Notes under the pieces: generated by a model
What the model was told of the DNA's origin: nothing
The model's input: the letters and a program-made list of their open reading frames with translations, nothing else
The model's database searches: none
Program-made: the position numbers and the translations under genes
Origin: Artemisia argyi
Lineage: Eukaryota; Streptophyta; Magnoliopsida; Asterales; Asteraceae
Assembly: GCA_030686995.1 (NCBI GenBank)
Contig: CM060696.1
Coordinates: forward strand, 109,302,949 to 109,366,948
Length of the DNA: 64,000 bases
Direction: 5' to 3'
In this document: piece by piece, positions 10,953-23,330 of the stretch
How the letters are laid out: each line of letters starts with the position of its first letter
How positions within the stretch are numbered: position 1 is the stretch's first letter

Positions 10953-11627
10953 TGTTGAAGGTTATGAGCCCAGAACAGGGTGAAGATAATCAATGACCTA
11001 ACTACGTACCAATGAATGGTTACCGGATATCACTTGGAATTGTATTATCACTTTCCAAAGTAAACTATTCGACCCTAAGGCCTGGGTATCACGAATATCT
11101 ACTTGGGATAAGACCAAATGTTTGTTAATGATTTAGGCACAAATCAATAACCCTTTGCGTTTTAGTGTTATGTGTTTTCTGTGTATTCTTCATGCATGAT
11201 CTGATATCCTCTTAAATAGGAGAATACTCATAGCTAGTCAAATGGAATTATGAGAATTAATCAGCCTATTAATCTCCACATAATTGCCTCCATTATAGCC
11301 AAAAATAGTGGTTACATGACCAATTAAACATGGTCATAAGTGTAGATATAACTGTCATTTGAATAGGTCAAATCAGTTATATTCACATCAGCAGAACCTA
11401 CTTAACACTAGCAGCAGAGTCATACTACTAGTAGCAGGAACCACTAGCAGCAGGATCATGATACTAGCAGCAGGATCCACTATCAGCACAAACCAACACT
11501 AGTAGCAGAATCCTGCACAACCACTATTGAGTCAGGGTAATCAGGGACTTGATGGGTGTACACTCCGTACCTCCTGACCCATTGCCAAGTTTGGACTGAA
11601 CCCTCAAGTGTTCTAAATTTTCCAACA
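10953..11627 (-). repeat. copia 1 5' LTR (boundaries inferred)
   Basis: On the minus strand the segment begins TGTTGGAAAATTTAG at 11627 and ends ACCTTCAACA at 10953, giving matched TGTTG..CAACA ends next to the gag start. Only one LTR is in the window, so the boundaries cannot be tested against a partner. It contains several diverged copies of a short CTAGCAGCAGGA-like unit at about 11405-11515. I could not find a convincing tRNA primer site between the LTR and gag. Confidence 0.55.
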
Positions 11628-11916
11628 CAGTGTCACTTATTAGTCACAAAGCGGAAAATGGCAACGTAAAGAAACAAAGAAAATAGTACAAGTAAAGAAA
11701 CTATTTACTTGGTTCAATAGTTCGGTTTTGATGACCAGCGGATTCCGATTCATGTGGTCGTCTCTGCTACATCCACGGTCGAAAGGAGGAGTAAACTTTT
11801 ATTAAGATGTGGAGATAGTATACGGAACAACAAAATGGCTAAAGGTATAATTATGTGAATAACACATACAATACAATCTTGTGTATACTCTTTAAGGCAA
11901 AAGATGAAAGATAAAT

Positions 11917-12075
11917 CACTACACCAATTTCCGCTTCTCGCGACGGGAGACCTTTACCGATTACGCATGTCATCATTAAAGGTCCACTGCACGACAAAAA
12001 AGTCAATTTCGTGGCCCATCTTTGACCAAAACATTTAGCGACGGCATGTTGTCACTAAAGGTTCACTAGATGACA
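11917..12075 (+). mobile_element. CACTA-like terminus (fragment)
   Basis: The stretch starts CACTACACCAATTTCCGC and is followed by repeated GCGACGG and GTC(A/G)CTAAAGG subterminal motifs, as seen at the ends of plant CACTA (En/Spm) transposons. I did not find a matching inverted end in the window, so at most one terminus is present. Confidence 0.4.
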
Positions 12076-12737
12076 AAAACATATTAAAAATTTGACTTTA
12101 CTTTGACTATAATACAGTTCCTTGTCAAGTATTCATCAGCCCAAAATATGTTTGTTAAAACGTTATTTTTACCAGTTTCATATTCAAATGAAAAGTTAGG
12201 AAAAAATTGCTTTGTATTCATCAACATTTCAACAAGTATCCGTGCATCATCTTCCCTATAAATTCAATCACATCTCTTTTTCAGTTTCTACAATTAACAG
12301 AGCTAGGTCCAACAAAATCATAATATCCATTTATCCGCCTAATCAAATGAAAACTTTTCATTGGAACAAGATTTACTTGTGAAGCTTGATAAAGAAAAAC
12401 TTGCTGAGTATAAGACACGAGATGATTTCAGAAAGACACTATCTTCTTAATCAACTAAGCTGTGACTATGACCCTCAGCAAAATCATAAACCTTGTGTCC
12501 TTTCTTTACAATTAACTTAAGGCGTAAAACAACTTTACAAGAATAGAAGGAACTTTCCTAGTATTAGACTTTTTATTCAATGCTCCAACTTTTAAGGGAG
12601 GATTTAAACCTTCCTTACTAAAAATATTCCAAATCAAGATCCTTTTCCTTATTGTTCTTAGACTTATATTGTTGACCTAAACGAACTTGAAACCAACTTT
12701 CTTGGCATAGACTTTGTAATACTCTTAAGCCTGCTCA

Positions 12738-12990
12738 AGAGAGTGTCCAATGGTAAGGGTGCTTGGGCTCAAGTCAATAGACCTAGGTTCAAGTCTCTTA
12801 CTTGGCATTAAAGTCCAATTGATACAATTCCCCCACCGCAAATGTTCAATTGACCGGTCCAAGGAAGGCCTATTGGAGAAAATGGCCTAAGGTTAGATCC
12901 CAACTCCTCAATGAGAATAGGTATTCATTGCATGGGGCCGGGTCCTTGAGGAAGGGTCCGGTTAGCATCATAAGATGCATGGGATCAGGG
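12738..12990 (+). mobile_element. tRNA-derived SINE candidate
   Basis: An A-box-like TGTCCAATGG near 12750 and a B-box-like GGTTCAAGTCT about 40 bp later (near 12790) have the spacing of an internal RNA polymerase III promoter. A body of about 200 bp follows. No clear target duplication or tail was found. Confidence 0.35.
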
Positions 12991-14784
12991 TGTTTCCACC
13001 GATTTACACATTTTGGAGAATAACCGGCTTTTCAGCAACATGAACATCAAGAACCCAAGTATTATGACCCGCATCCTCAAACACAATACCAACAAAATAC
13101 GGAACAAGTACATAATCATGATATGTAAACCTTGACACCTCATTAATTCCACGTTGGCACTAACAGCCACGTCACAAATGACAGGTCAGAAAATACACTG
13201 CCTTCAAAGCGTACACTTTCAGTTTCACTTTCAACCTTTCAACCTTATTCAAAGTTTGACTTTCCCAAACCTACCTTCAATGGCAACCCAAAATCAAGCA
13301 ACCACTTACAATCTATTTCAAGCTTTCCAAATTGTTATAACCATGTATAATTCAATACCTATTTCACTGCATCACATCTCTACAAGGTATAATTCAATCT
13401 TTATTCTTTTTACAAATTGTTACACCTCAGTAACAACCGAAAATCAAGCTTATTCTTTTGACTTTCAACCTTTATTATTCAATATTCAGTTTTTACAATT
13501 GATTGAGGGTATAATTCACAATCGAATTGATTGAGGTTTTTTTGGGATAATTGACAAACGAAATTATTGAGCTTTTTTTTTGGTACTATACTACACATTA
13601 TCCCCCATTTATGATTTTGAATTCACTCTATTTTTTCTATTTGTTCACTCTATCCAGCATATTCATATTTCATCTTTATTGTCATTCCTGTAATATATTA
13701 ACGTCATTGTTACACTTGCTTAGTTTTTTTTTTCCTGATAAATATCGTTCATTATTTATAGGTTGATTTGAAGGTATTTTGTGATAATATGAATTTTAAG
13801 GTTTCTCCTTTGTGCTAACACAGGTTTGGTTTGGTTCATTCGAGTAACATCCACTTCTTTTGTGCTTTATTGTTTTTACTTTACTTCTTGTGAAACGATT
13901 GCGACATTTTTTTTTATGGTTTTTAAGATCCATTAGCATGTACATATTTGCAAATGAAGAAAATGCTAAATACATAGAGGAAGGCCGAATAGTAAGCCTC
14001 AAATGAAAAGTTGTAAGTGATGTTTTATATCAAGTCAGGAACATATTTGATATATTGTGAGGTCAAAGTAATTTTTTGTAGTATGATAACTTGTATATAT
14101 TAACAAAAGTGTACCGTACACCCGTAGTATCGAAAAATATTTGTCTATGTATTTAGCAAACATTTCACCCATATCGTATAAGTAAAACCTCTTCTATGTC
14201 ACTTTGATACATCTATTTGGAATAAGAGTTGTCAATAGGATGTGAGTTTCGTTAGCTATGAATTTAGCATCTACCGATATGTTATTATGAATTTCAAGTC
14301 TGTTTCATTTGTGAATATCCGAACCGTTTATATGGTATGTGACTTAACATCTATGTTTACTATGTTCATATTTTGACTTTTGTTGTATATTGTTTGTCTA
14401 ATCTACAACAAGTAAATAATGCATCATCTTTAGATTAATTAGCCATGTTAAATATATAAAGTTTCGGATATACTTTAGTAATTAACAAAGTGAAATGGTG
14501 CCTCGAACTTTGTTTTTCATGGAATGCTACTTGATTTTCAATCAGGCTATTTGTCTTTAAGGAACTATATTATATACTTATATCTTTAGTCCAATGCTCC
14601 AATGCAAACTTTTTTGTTTCATGTAATTAGATAATTATATCCAAGGTTTTTTTAGTGTCTGTTTGATCTTTTCACATATTCCGCGTACCTATAAAATTGT
14701 TATGCAAACAACTCTTTTTGATAATTACTAACATTTATCATTTTATTATTTCATGTGTTATTATTTCACATATATAAGCTACCC

Positions 14785-14812
14785 ATGATTTATCACGGGT
14801 TTATAGGCTAGT
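14785..14812 (+). mobile_element. Helitron-like 3' end
   Basis: A short hairpin (CCCATG, loop ATTTAT, CACGGG with one G:T pair) is followed about ten bases later by CTAG and a T, the layout of a Helitron 3' terminus. The 5' end was not located. Confidence 0.35.
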
Positions 14813-14826
14813 ATGAAATATATAAT

Positions 14827-16246
14827 TGATGCGTAGGAATTGCACCAGGCTTTACCTCTCAAGGGATCTCGAGAAGCTTACAATCCCTACCAGGCAGTGT
14901 ACCTGATCGTTGTAGTATAGTATAGTGACAAGTACCGGGGGATTGATCGTTCAACTCAGGAATAGTGTCGCTAGGATTAGAAAACCTAAAAAATTAGATC
15001 TAGAGGTGAGGGATGATTCTTTTTGTATTTTTATATTTTTATGAAAGCAAGTAAAATCTCGGTTTTTAGAGGAGTGGGGTGAATTAGTTGCTAGTCAACT
15101 AACCCAATACTAAAGATGCAATCAAAATAAAATAATAAAAATGAAAATAAACTAATTAAACTAGTGGTGTGAGCAATATACGGAAGAATTGTGTTTACTT
15201 AGATTTCACTACTCCCTAGATATCTTTTACAGGTTAATTACTTGTTACAGTTGCGTGGATGACGGGTCATATTCCTTAATACCAATCATGGGGTGGCGTA
15301 CTTACTTCCCCAATTCTATAAGCTCCTACTTCACTCCTATGTCGAGCCGGCTAAGAAGCTCCTAACATGGGATCACTAGAATTCGCTCATGCATTAAATA
15401 CAACCATAAAAACCTAGTACACATCGGTTCATGTTTCTTAAGACGTTCAAGCAAGTTACACAATGGAGATCTGCCAGTTTTCTTAAGCCTAACATTGAAA
15501 TCATTCATCCATTACAACTATAAACAAACAATCAACCTATAATCAACATCTAGGTTTCATTACATCTAAGCAAACACACAAAAGATCTAGCCTAGCATGT
15601 TAAAATCAAGACAAGCGTAAGATATATTCAAACAACACATAGACATATTGAATGAATTGAAAGAAAACTTATCTCAATTGAACATGAAGGGTTTCAAGGG
15701 GTGAAAACCCTTGAAAATACTGTTACAAACGACCTAGGGTTTATTAGGTTCGGCCCTAGAATTCTCCACACAAGTTCCTCTCTTAATGAATGAAAAATAG
15801 AAAAGTATATATAGATTTTGTGAGGTGACGGCGTCAAGAGTAAAATTCTGACGCCGTCATCTCGCCGCCAATAAAGTTCTCGGACTGCCTAGATCTGGAT
15901 CTGACGCCGTCATGTGTAATCTTGCTCCAGGCCGTCACCATATTAACTCTTGACGTCCTACTTCTGACGCCGTCGCGTTTTCTCTGGGCCGTCATCCATT
16001 TTGCTCCTGACGCCATCATAAAATTCTTCTTGACGCCGTCAGGTACTGTTCCAGCAAGGAAAATCAAGACTTTGCCGTTTTCTTCACTTTTATGCTCCAA
16101 AAACGTCCAAAATGCTTCCTTTTCCAGAATTCACTCCCAAAGTACCTAAAATCGCAAAAGGAATGATTTAGGGCAATATTTGATCAAACAAATTCCAATT
16201 CCGGCTTAAATGACCCCCTAAAAACGGTTCATTTCTCGCCTCATCA
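14827..16246 (-). repeat. gypsy B 3' LTR
   Basis: Direct repeat of 21474-22894. Read on the minus strand it starts TGATGAGGCG at 16246 and ends CATCA at 14827. A TGACG(G/C)CGTCA array occupies about 15825-16045, next to the TATA box (CTATATATAC on the minus strand, near 15810). Confidence 0.94.
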
Positions 16247-16846
16247 TATACCCTTACGCTTGAGATTTGCTTGTCCTCAAGCAAATGCGCTTTTATTCTA
16301 ATCAAAATACAAGTTAGGGGTCATTTAACACTAATATAAAAGTAATTACAACAAATAATCGTTCCACTAAAGACCAAAGACAAGCACGGAGGTCATACAC
16401 TAGCACCTCACAAATAGTGTTTAGATACTCACATCTCTCGGGTGTAATAAAGTATATATTACAATATGGAAATGGAAAACATCTCTCACTACCTGTCATA
16501 ACAAAATAGTTTACCATAGGCTGAGGAAAGGATCAAACCTCCACCACATGGCGTAAGCACCTAGGATAAACTATCAAAGAGGTCTTTTTAAAGGGTTGTA
16601 ACGTTAGGTGTAGGGATATGGAATACACGGTTTTGTTGGATATAGGCAATCTTTACTGGTGGCGAGTTAATAATCTTGGTTAATCACATGTACAAATTGG
16701 CGTTGCTAAGCCAAGACTAGACTCGACTTAAGCTAATAAATGAAAAATAACAAGAACATAAAATAAACATAGAATGAAACGGGATGGTAGTCCGTATGTT
16801 TTTTCTCTTTTCTTTTTCTATTTTTTTTTCTTTTTCTTAATTTTTC

Positions 16847-16897
<51 letters not shown>

Positions 16898-18935
16898 ATA
16901 CACTCTTACCCTACCATCCGAAATAATACATCATAGGGAATGAACATTCCCCTTACACTTGAATTTTTATATACTTTACAATAAACTAATCTAATGACTC
17001 GAATTAAGATAATCAAAACACTTGGAGTACTTTTTAGATTAACGTACGTACGGGGGTAATAAATGATTTTCTTCCCCATTACTCCATAAAATTAGTACTT
17101 TACCCATGAGTTCCAATCGTCCCAAAACAATATGTACAAGGATATGACTCGACTTAGCAACCATGTAATCAATTAGATAATTAACTAAGGGTTTAAACAA
17201 ATAACAATAATGCACTAAAGATGAATGCATACACGGAAGGCTAAGGCGATTTGGTTGTACATTTAAGTGGGTTGTAACAAATTCTTTCTTTAAGTAAGAT
17301 GCTTAAAGTTAGAAACGAAAAGATAGGCTCGGAGGGGTGTACTAGGGGTTTCGTGTACTAAAAATGAGTACAACGCTAAGGTGTGGGAAAAAATTAATTG
17401 ACTTAACTAGCCAAGTAATATGACTTAAATGGTCAAGTAATTATGATACGGGTTTAACACAAGGGTGATCCTAATGCCTCTTATCATGTAGTAAATCCTA
17501 CTACACGAATGTAGTCTCACTAGCGGTCTCGGGATGCATCACTAACGCAAGTTCTAGAATCTAAATGCTACCGATACACACATAAGCACTAATAGTGAAT
17601 GCTTTTCCTATCAAATCTAAAGGCGAACCTCACATATTTGGGTGGAAAATTTTTCTGAATGGTACGGTTTTGTGCTAGTCATACAACTCCTATCCATGAG
17701 ACGCTTACTAAGGCTAAAGTTTCACTCCTAAATGTTGTAAAAAATTTTAAATTTGGCGCTAAAATTACACTAACAAGTATTTCTCTTAGTTTTATTACAC
17801 ACCTACCATCAAACAAACAAACTCAAGTGAAAGTTTATCTATAAGGTATCATCATTTTACCCTCCCCTTACACTTAGGATGAACATTATCCCCAATGTTC
17901 AAGTAAAGAATGTAAAAGTAAAACAGGTACAAGAATGAAATCAAATACTCCCCTGATTCGATCGGTATGGATAATATGGTAACAAGGTTAGATCTTCATC
18001 TAAGAAACTGAACAATCAAAGCTTCCTTTCCAGAATATAAATCATCTTCTTGTCATACATAACCTGTTAAACCTGAGAAAACAAACAAGGCAACCTCGCG
18101 TAAAATCGGCGGCAATCTATATATGCTAACAAATCCTAGAAAGCAAAGTAAGATATAATGCTTGTGGAATGAATGTTTGCAGATTTCCTGGAGATTATAA
18201 AACTAAAGATTCAACAAAAACTTTAAGACTCCGTTAGAAAAACAAAACAGGTAAAATTTCCAGATTTTTACACGTGACGCCGTCAAGAGTTTCTTCCTGA
18301 CGTCGTCAGAAGTGACCTGCAGAAATTCTTATGTTAAGTTTCCGGAAAATTTCTGGAAAAACCTTGTCCTACTTCCTGGAAAATCCTGCAAAATATCATT
18401 ATGACTCGATACAAGCATTTGACTCTAACAAATACGAATATACATGTTCATTTAATATTGTGGAGAATCATGATCGAGTTTGTTTCTTTAAAAACATATT
18501 TGGGGTTTCCCCTTACACTTATCTTTTGCGAAATACCTTTGGATGAAGTTAAGACTAAGCCAAACAACAAAATAAAGTATTTTCATCATTTTAGTTTGAA
18601 ACATGATCTACCAACAATAAAAATAAAGCACGCATACGGAAGCAAATAACAATCAAACAATTAAAAATCACACAAAACATGGGTTGCCTCCCAAGAAGCG
18701 CTTTTCTTTATTTACGAGTCTTGTAGCTAGACTCAAGGTCATGGGTTACTACGTGATATGGGTGAGTTCCTCATTGAGGACATCTTTGGGATCAAACTTA
18801 GGTTTCAACTTCTTATCGGTTTTCTTAGTACGGTATGACCTTTCAAACTTTTCTCTATCCGGATCATACAAAATCATCTTCATATGCCATGATCCGTCAC
18901 CTTCCTTAGGTGGCTTGTCCCACCTCCATTTACAC
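16247..18935 (-). other. gypsy B non-coding 3' region
   Basis: Mostly collinear with 7746-9369 of element A. On the minus strand AAGTGTAAGGGGA occurs at 18520-18508, 17875-17863 and 16960-16948, and an AAGCGTAAGGGT form (16261-16250) abuts the LTR as the likely polypurine tract. The conserved CTTCTTGGGAGG motif lies near 18690. TGACG palindromes at 18275-18285 and 18298-18308 match those of element A. A long T-tract (about 16851-16895) corresponds to the A-tract of element A. Confidence 0.75.
17040..17850 (-). other. segment of B absent from element A
   Basis: In A the sequences ATGATGATACCTT and GATTATCTTAAAAAGTACTCC are adjacent (near 8640-8670). In B they are separated by roughly 800 bp of sequence without recognisable coding content. 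It is either an insertion in B or a deletion in A. No target duplication was identified. Confidence 0.6.
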
Positions 18936-21302
18936 TTATCCCCCCTCTCTTTTCCACTTGTTCATCTCTATGTTAATGGGCATTACGCTCAAGAACTCAA
19001 TCATTTTCCTAAAGACTAGGGGGTCCTCAAAAGGGTCTAGCTCTTCATCTCTAGCTATGAGTTGTTCCACCGAATGTGTTTTATCGATGAAATCTTTTTC
19101 TAGATAGAATGGGCGTTGAGGTCCTATAAAGTTTCTTTCTATCCAAGGTCCATATCTAGATGGTCTCCTATTCATCTCTACCCAATGTGGTGTCGGTTCA
19201 TCCTCACAATCGTAGCTATGTTTCTTAACATCATATACCGACCAAGTATCGCCCTCACCTACCACTATCTTAGACTCCTTACAATCTATCATGGCGCTAG
19301 CGGTTGCTAAAAATCCTCTTCCTACTAATAGTGGGCATGTAGTATCACTAACCATATCTAGGACGTGAAAATCCGCTAAAATAGTTAACTTCCCTACGTG
19401 AACAACTACATCCTTAATCATTCCAACCGGGTGGGCAATACTCCCATCCGCTAGACCAATTAATACCTCCGTCTCCTCTAACTTTCCTAGCTTGAGAGTG
19501 GTGAAAAGGGACAAGGGAATCAAGTTGAGGCTTGATCTTAAATCGGCTAGTGTGTCGAAAGCTTCGGATCTTCCTATCTTACAAGGCAAAACAAATATAC
19601 CCGGATCACCAAGCTTTTTAGGCAACTTGTTTTGAATGAAGGCGGTCCCATTTTTACCTAGTTTAAACTTCTCATACTTTTCTAGGAGGGCACTATAATA
19701 AGGAGCACGGGCTAGGACATCAATGACGGGGCGTTCAAGGTGAAGCTCCTTGAATTCATCATCAAGGTCTTGCGTAGGAGGTGTTTCAACTATGCTTTTG
19801 ACCGGTTTTATATCGGGTGTTTTATTTGATTGGTCCTTATGAAGAATTTGGTTTTGTTTGAAACACGTGCTCGTTGATTTAACCAAGTAGTATTTCGGAC
19901 AAGAAGTGGGTGACGAAACTGATGATATGGAATTAACGTTTAGTTTCGGGTTCTTGACCGTGTCGCTTGGGAGTGCTCCCATTTCTCGGTCATTGAGAAC
20001 TTTCAACAATGTGTCAATTTTGGTGGTCATCTCACTTTGCTTTTGTTTGAAATCGGCTTCAAACTTAGATATGCGAGCTTCTTGAGATGCCATAAACTTG
20101 GACATCAATCCTTCAAGATTGTTGGTACTACCATAGTTATTAGAAGGATTGTTGTTGAAAGTACGGTTGGAGGGTGGACCGTTTGGTTGGTAACGATTAG
20201 GCGGATTGGAAGGATTGTTTTGGTTTTGTTTCCACCGAAGGTTTGGGTGATTTTTCCAAGAAGGGTTGTAGGAATCACCGTAAGGGTTTGGCTCGGGTTT
20301 GAAAGTGTACCACTTATCTCCCGCTTCATCGGTACGCGAAGATGCGTAGTCCGCAAAAGCTGTTCCGGGGAGTTCCATGCAATCACGAGTGTCATGGGGA
20401 CCACTACATAATTCGCATTAAGAAGTGATTTTGTTCACTTGGCATGAAGGCTTAGGAGCTTCGTAAGATTTTATGAGAAACTTGACTTGGTCCTCAAGTT
20501 CCATGATCCTATAGTCGGGAGTGCTAGAATTGTTCGAAGGCAAAGATATTGCCTTGACCGTTTTGTTCAAATCACGGGGATCATTCCAACTTTCGTTGTC
20601 ATAGAGAGCAAGATCTTCTATGAGTTCCCATGATTCTTCCGCACTAAGATCACGTAGCTTGCCACCGGCCGATTGGTCAATGGTTCGCCTTGTGGAGAGA
20701 TCGATATGGTCATAAAAAATTTAGACTTGGAGCCAAAGATCTATGCCATGATGAGGGACTTTTTGGAGCAAGTCCTTGAAACGAGTCCATGCTTCATATA
20801 GAGTTTCACCTTGACGTTGTTGGAACATCAAGATATCATTTCTACGCTTGGTAGTTCTCCCCGGTGGGAAAAATTGAGCAAGGAAACGAGTGGTGAGATC
20901 ATCCCATGAGGTGATAGATCCCGCGGGTAAACGTTCAAGCCATTGACTAGCTTGATCACGTAGAGAGAATTGGAATAGGCGTAATCGGGTCGACTCTCTA
21001 GTTGTAACATCAAGGTCTATGGAATCTACGATTTTAAGGAAGTCCTTGAGATATTGATTAGGATCTTCGGAACGAAGTCCATGGAATGCACATCCGCTTT
21101 GCACCAACCGGATGGTGTCGGATCGCAAGGGTGACACATTAGCTCCTTGGGTGAGCTCAATGGTGTTCCGATAGCCTTGGTGGCTAGGTCGGGAATACTC
21201 TCCTAGGGTTCGGGGCCTAAGAGGTTGGTTAGCTAGTGGTGGGTTTTGTGGGTGGTCTTGTTGTGGTGGGTTGATGGGTTCAAAGATGTTACCACCTTCC
21301 AT
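18936..21302 (-). pseudogene. gypsy B gag-protease frame with two stops
   Basis: One frame of 789 codons starts at ATG 21302 (MEGGNIFEPINPPQQ) and ends at 18936. It is broken by TAA at 20723-20721 (CAA in element A) and TAA at 20420-20418 (TCA in element A). The gag core matches element A closely (FLAQFFPPGR, QRQGETLYEAWTRFKDLL, CELCSGPHDTRDC). After about residue 400 the two proteins diverge. B carries an Athila-type retropepsin-like module: LADLRSSLNLIPLSLF where family members have D-L-G-A-S, then LADGSIAHPVGMIKDV and PLLVGRGFLATASAMIDC. The changed DLGAS site suggests weak or no protease activity. No pol follows the stop. Confidence 0.88.
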
Positions 21303-21448
21303 GATGTCGGATGGTAAAGATTTATGAACAAAAACACGAAGAAATAAGATAGACTAAAGAAAACCTAAAAATAAAAATAAAATCTTACTAGAAAGGAATC
21401 TAGCAAGTAGACCTAATAAAAAGAAATCCTAACCTAGACAATAACTAT

Positions 21449-21467
21449 TCCCCGGGCTGCGGCGCCA
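21449..21467 (-). other. primer binding site of gypsy B
   Basis: The minus strand reads TGGCGCCGCAGCCCGGGGA immediately inside the 5' LTR, identical to the site of element A. Confidence 0.75.
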
Positions 21468-21473
21468 AAAACT

Positions 21474-22894
21474 TGATGCGTGGGAATTGCACCAGGCTTT
21501 ACCTCTCAAGGGATCTCGAGAAGCTTACAACCCCCACCAGGCAGTGTACCTGATCGTTGTAGTATAGTATAGTGACAAGTACCAGGGGATTGATTTGTCA
21601 ACTCAGGAATAGTGTCGCTAGGATTAGAAAACCTAAAAAATTAGATCTAGAGGTGAGGGATGATTCTTTTTGTATTTTTATATTTTTATGAAAGCAAGTA
21701 AAATCTCGGTTTTTAGAGGAGTGGGCGGAATTAGTTGCTAGTCAACTAACCCAATACTAAAGATGCAATCAGAATAAAATAATAAAAATGAAAATAAACA
21801 AATTAAACTAGTGGTGTGAGCAATATATGGGAGAATTGTGTTTACTTAGATTTCACTACTCCCTAGATATCTTTTACAGGTTACTTACTTGTTACAGTTG
21901 CGTGGATGACGGGTCATATTCCTTAATACTAATCATGGGGTGGCGTACTTACTTCCCCAATTCTATAAGCTCCTACTTCACTCCTATGTCGAGCCGGCTA
22001 AGAAGCTCCTAACATGGGATCACTAGAATTCGCTCATGCATTAAATACAACCATAAAAACCTAGTACACATCGGTTCATGTTTCTTAAGACGTTCAAGCA
22101 AGTTACACAATGGAGATCTGCCAGTTTTCTTAAGCCTAACATTGAAATCATTCATCCATTACAACTATAAACAAACAATCAACCTATAATCAACATCTAG
22201 GTTTCATTACATCTAAGCAAACACACAAAAGATCTTGCCTAGCATGTTAAAATCAAGACAAGCGTAAGATATATTCAAACAACACATAGACATATTGAAT
22301 GAATTGAAAGAAAACTTATCTCAATTGAACATGAAGGGTTTCAAGGGGTGAAAACCTTTGAAAATACTGTTACAAACGACCTAGGGTTTATTAGGTTCGG
22401 CCCTAGAATTCTCCACACAAGTTCCTCTCTTAATGAATGAAAAATAGAAAAGTATACATAGATTTTGTGAGGTGACGGCGTCAAGAGTAAAATTCTGACG
22501 CCGTCATCTCGCCGCCAATAAAGTTCTCGGACTGCCTAGATCCGGATCTGACGCCGTCATGTGTAATCTTGCTCCAGGCCGTCACCATATTAACTCTTGA
22601 CGCCCTACTTCTGACGCCGTCACATTTTCTCTGGGCCGTCATCCATTTTGCTCCTGACGCCGTCATAAAATTCTTCTTGACGCCGTCAGGTACTGTTCCC
22701 AGCAAGGAAAATCAAGACTTTGCCGTTTTCTTCACTTTTATGCTCAAAAAACGTACAAAATGCTTCCTTTTCCAGAATTCACTCCCAAAGTACCTAAAAT
22801 CATAAAATGAATGATTTAGGGCAATATTTGATCAAATAAATTCCAATTCCGGCTTAAATGACCCCCTAAAAATGGTTCATTTTTCGCCTCATCA
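21474..22894 (-). repeat. gypsy B 5' LTR
   Basis: Direct repeat of 14827-16246. The TGACG(G/C)CGTCA array lies at about 22472-22691, with TATA upstream of the R region near 22455. The outer edge is followed by the ATAAT duplication. Confidence 0.94.
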
Positions 22895-22899
22895 ATAAT

Positions 22900-23249
22900 A
22901 AAAAAAACATTAATTGATGAGCATCAGCTACAATAATAAAAAAAACATACATAAAAATCATTCATAAACATCACATTATTAAAATGTTCATCGTCTAAAA
23001 CACATATAACAAAAAAGCATTAATTTATGAACATCAGCTACAATAATAACAAAATATACATAAAAATCATTTATAGACATCAGATTATTAAAAATTCATC
23101 AAATAGAAAGCATATAACAAAAAACCACTGTTTGATGAACATATGCTAAATGTTCATCAAATTAACATCAAAATCAAACATAATCACCAAATTGCTGTTA
23201 AAATGTTCATCAATAATCATCATGAATAAGAACAATCACAATTAATTAT

Positions 23250-23330
<81 letters not shown>

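Larger units (their letters stand above)
1..11627 (-). mobile_element. Ty1/copia retrotransposon 1, partial, split by gypsy element A
   Basis: The element reads on the minus strand. Its 5' LTR is at 10953-11627, gag starts at 10924, and gag-pol continues leftwards to RNase H near position 9. The 3' LTR lies outside the window. The interior is interrupted at 3865-10788 by gypsy element A, which is flanked by the 5-bp duplication CAGTG (3860-3864 and 10789-10793). Removing the insert and one duplication rejoins the gag reading frame, so the two pieces are one element. Domain order (gag, CCHC knuckle, protease, integrase, reverse transcriptase, RNase H) is that of Ty1/copia, probably Tork-like, though I assign the lineage only loosely. 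Stops, a frameshift and a changed catalytic residue in pol show the element is dead. Confidence 0.9.
11628..14826. other. intergenic DNA between copia 1 and gypsy B
   Basis: No credible gene. Short open frames at 13154-13534 and 13551-13766 are AT-rich, lack recognisable domains and look fortuitous. A CACTA-like terminus, a tRNA-derived SINE candidate and a Helitron-like 3' end are listed separately. The rest is low-complexity AT-rich sequence. Confidence 0.6.
14827..22894 (-). mobile_element. Ty3/gypsy element B (Athila/Tat-like, gag-protease only)
   Basis: A complete 8.07-kb element on the minus strand: 5' LTR 21474-22894, primer site 21449-21467, gag-protease frame 21302-18936, non-coding 3' region 18935-16247, 3' LTR 14827-16246. 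A perfect 5-bp duplication ATAAT flanks it (14822-14826 and 22895-22899). LTRs, gag and 3' region are homologous to element A, but the protease module is unrelated at sight and the 3' region has an extra segment of about 0.8 kb. No reverse transcriptase or integrase is encoded. The two LTRs are nearly identical by eye, which suggests a fairly recent insertion. Confidence 0.92.

Noticed and set aside
10930..10980. GGTTATGAGCCCAG as a half-tRNA(iMet) primer site for copia 1
   Set aside because: The sequence is on the plus strand, opposite to the element's orientation, and lies inside the inferred LTR, so it cannot serve as the primer site.
18684..19019. Plus-strand ORF of 111 codons in gypsy B
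   Set aside because: It is antisense to the end of the gag-protease frame and 3' region; no recognisable domain.
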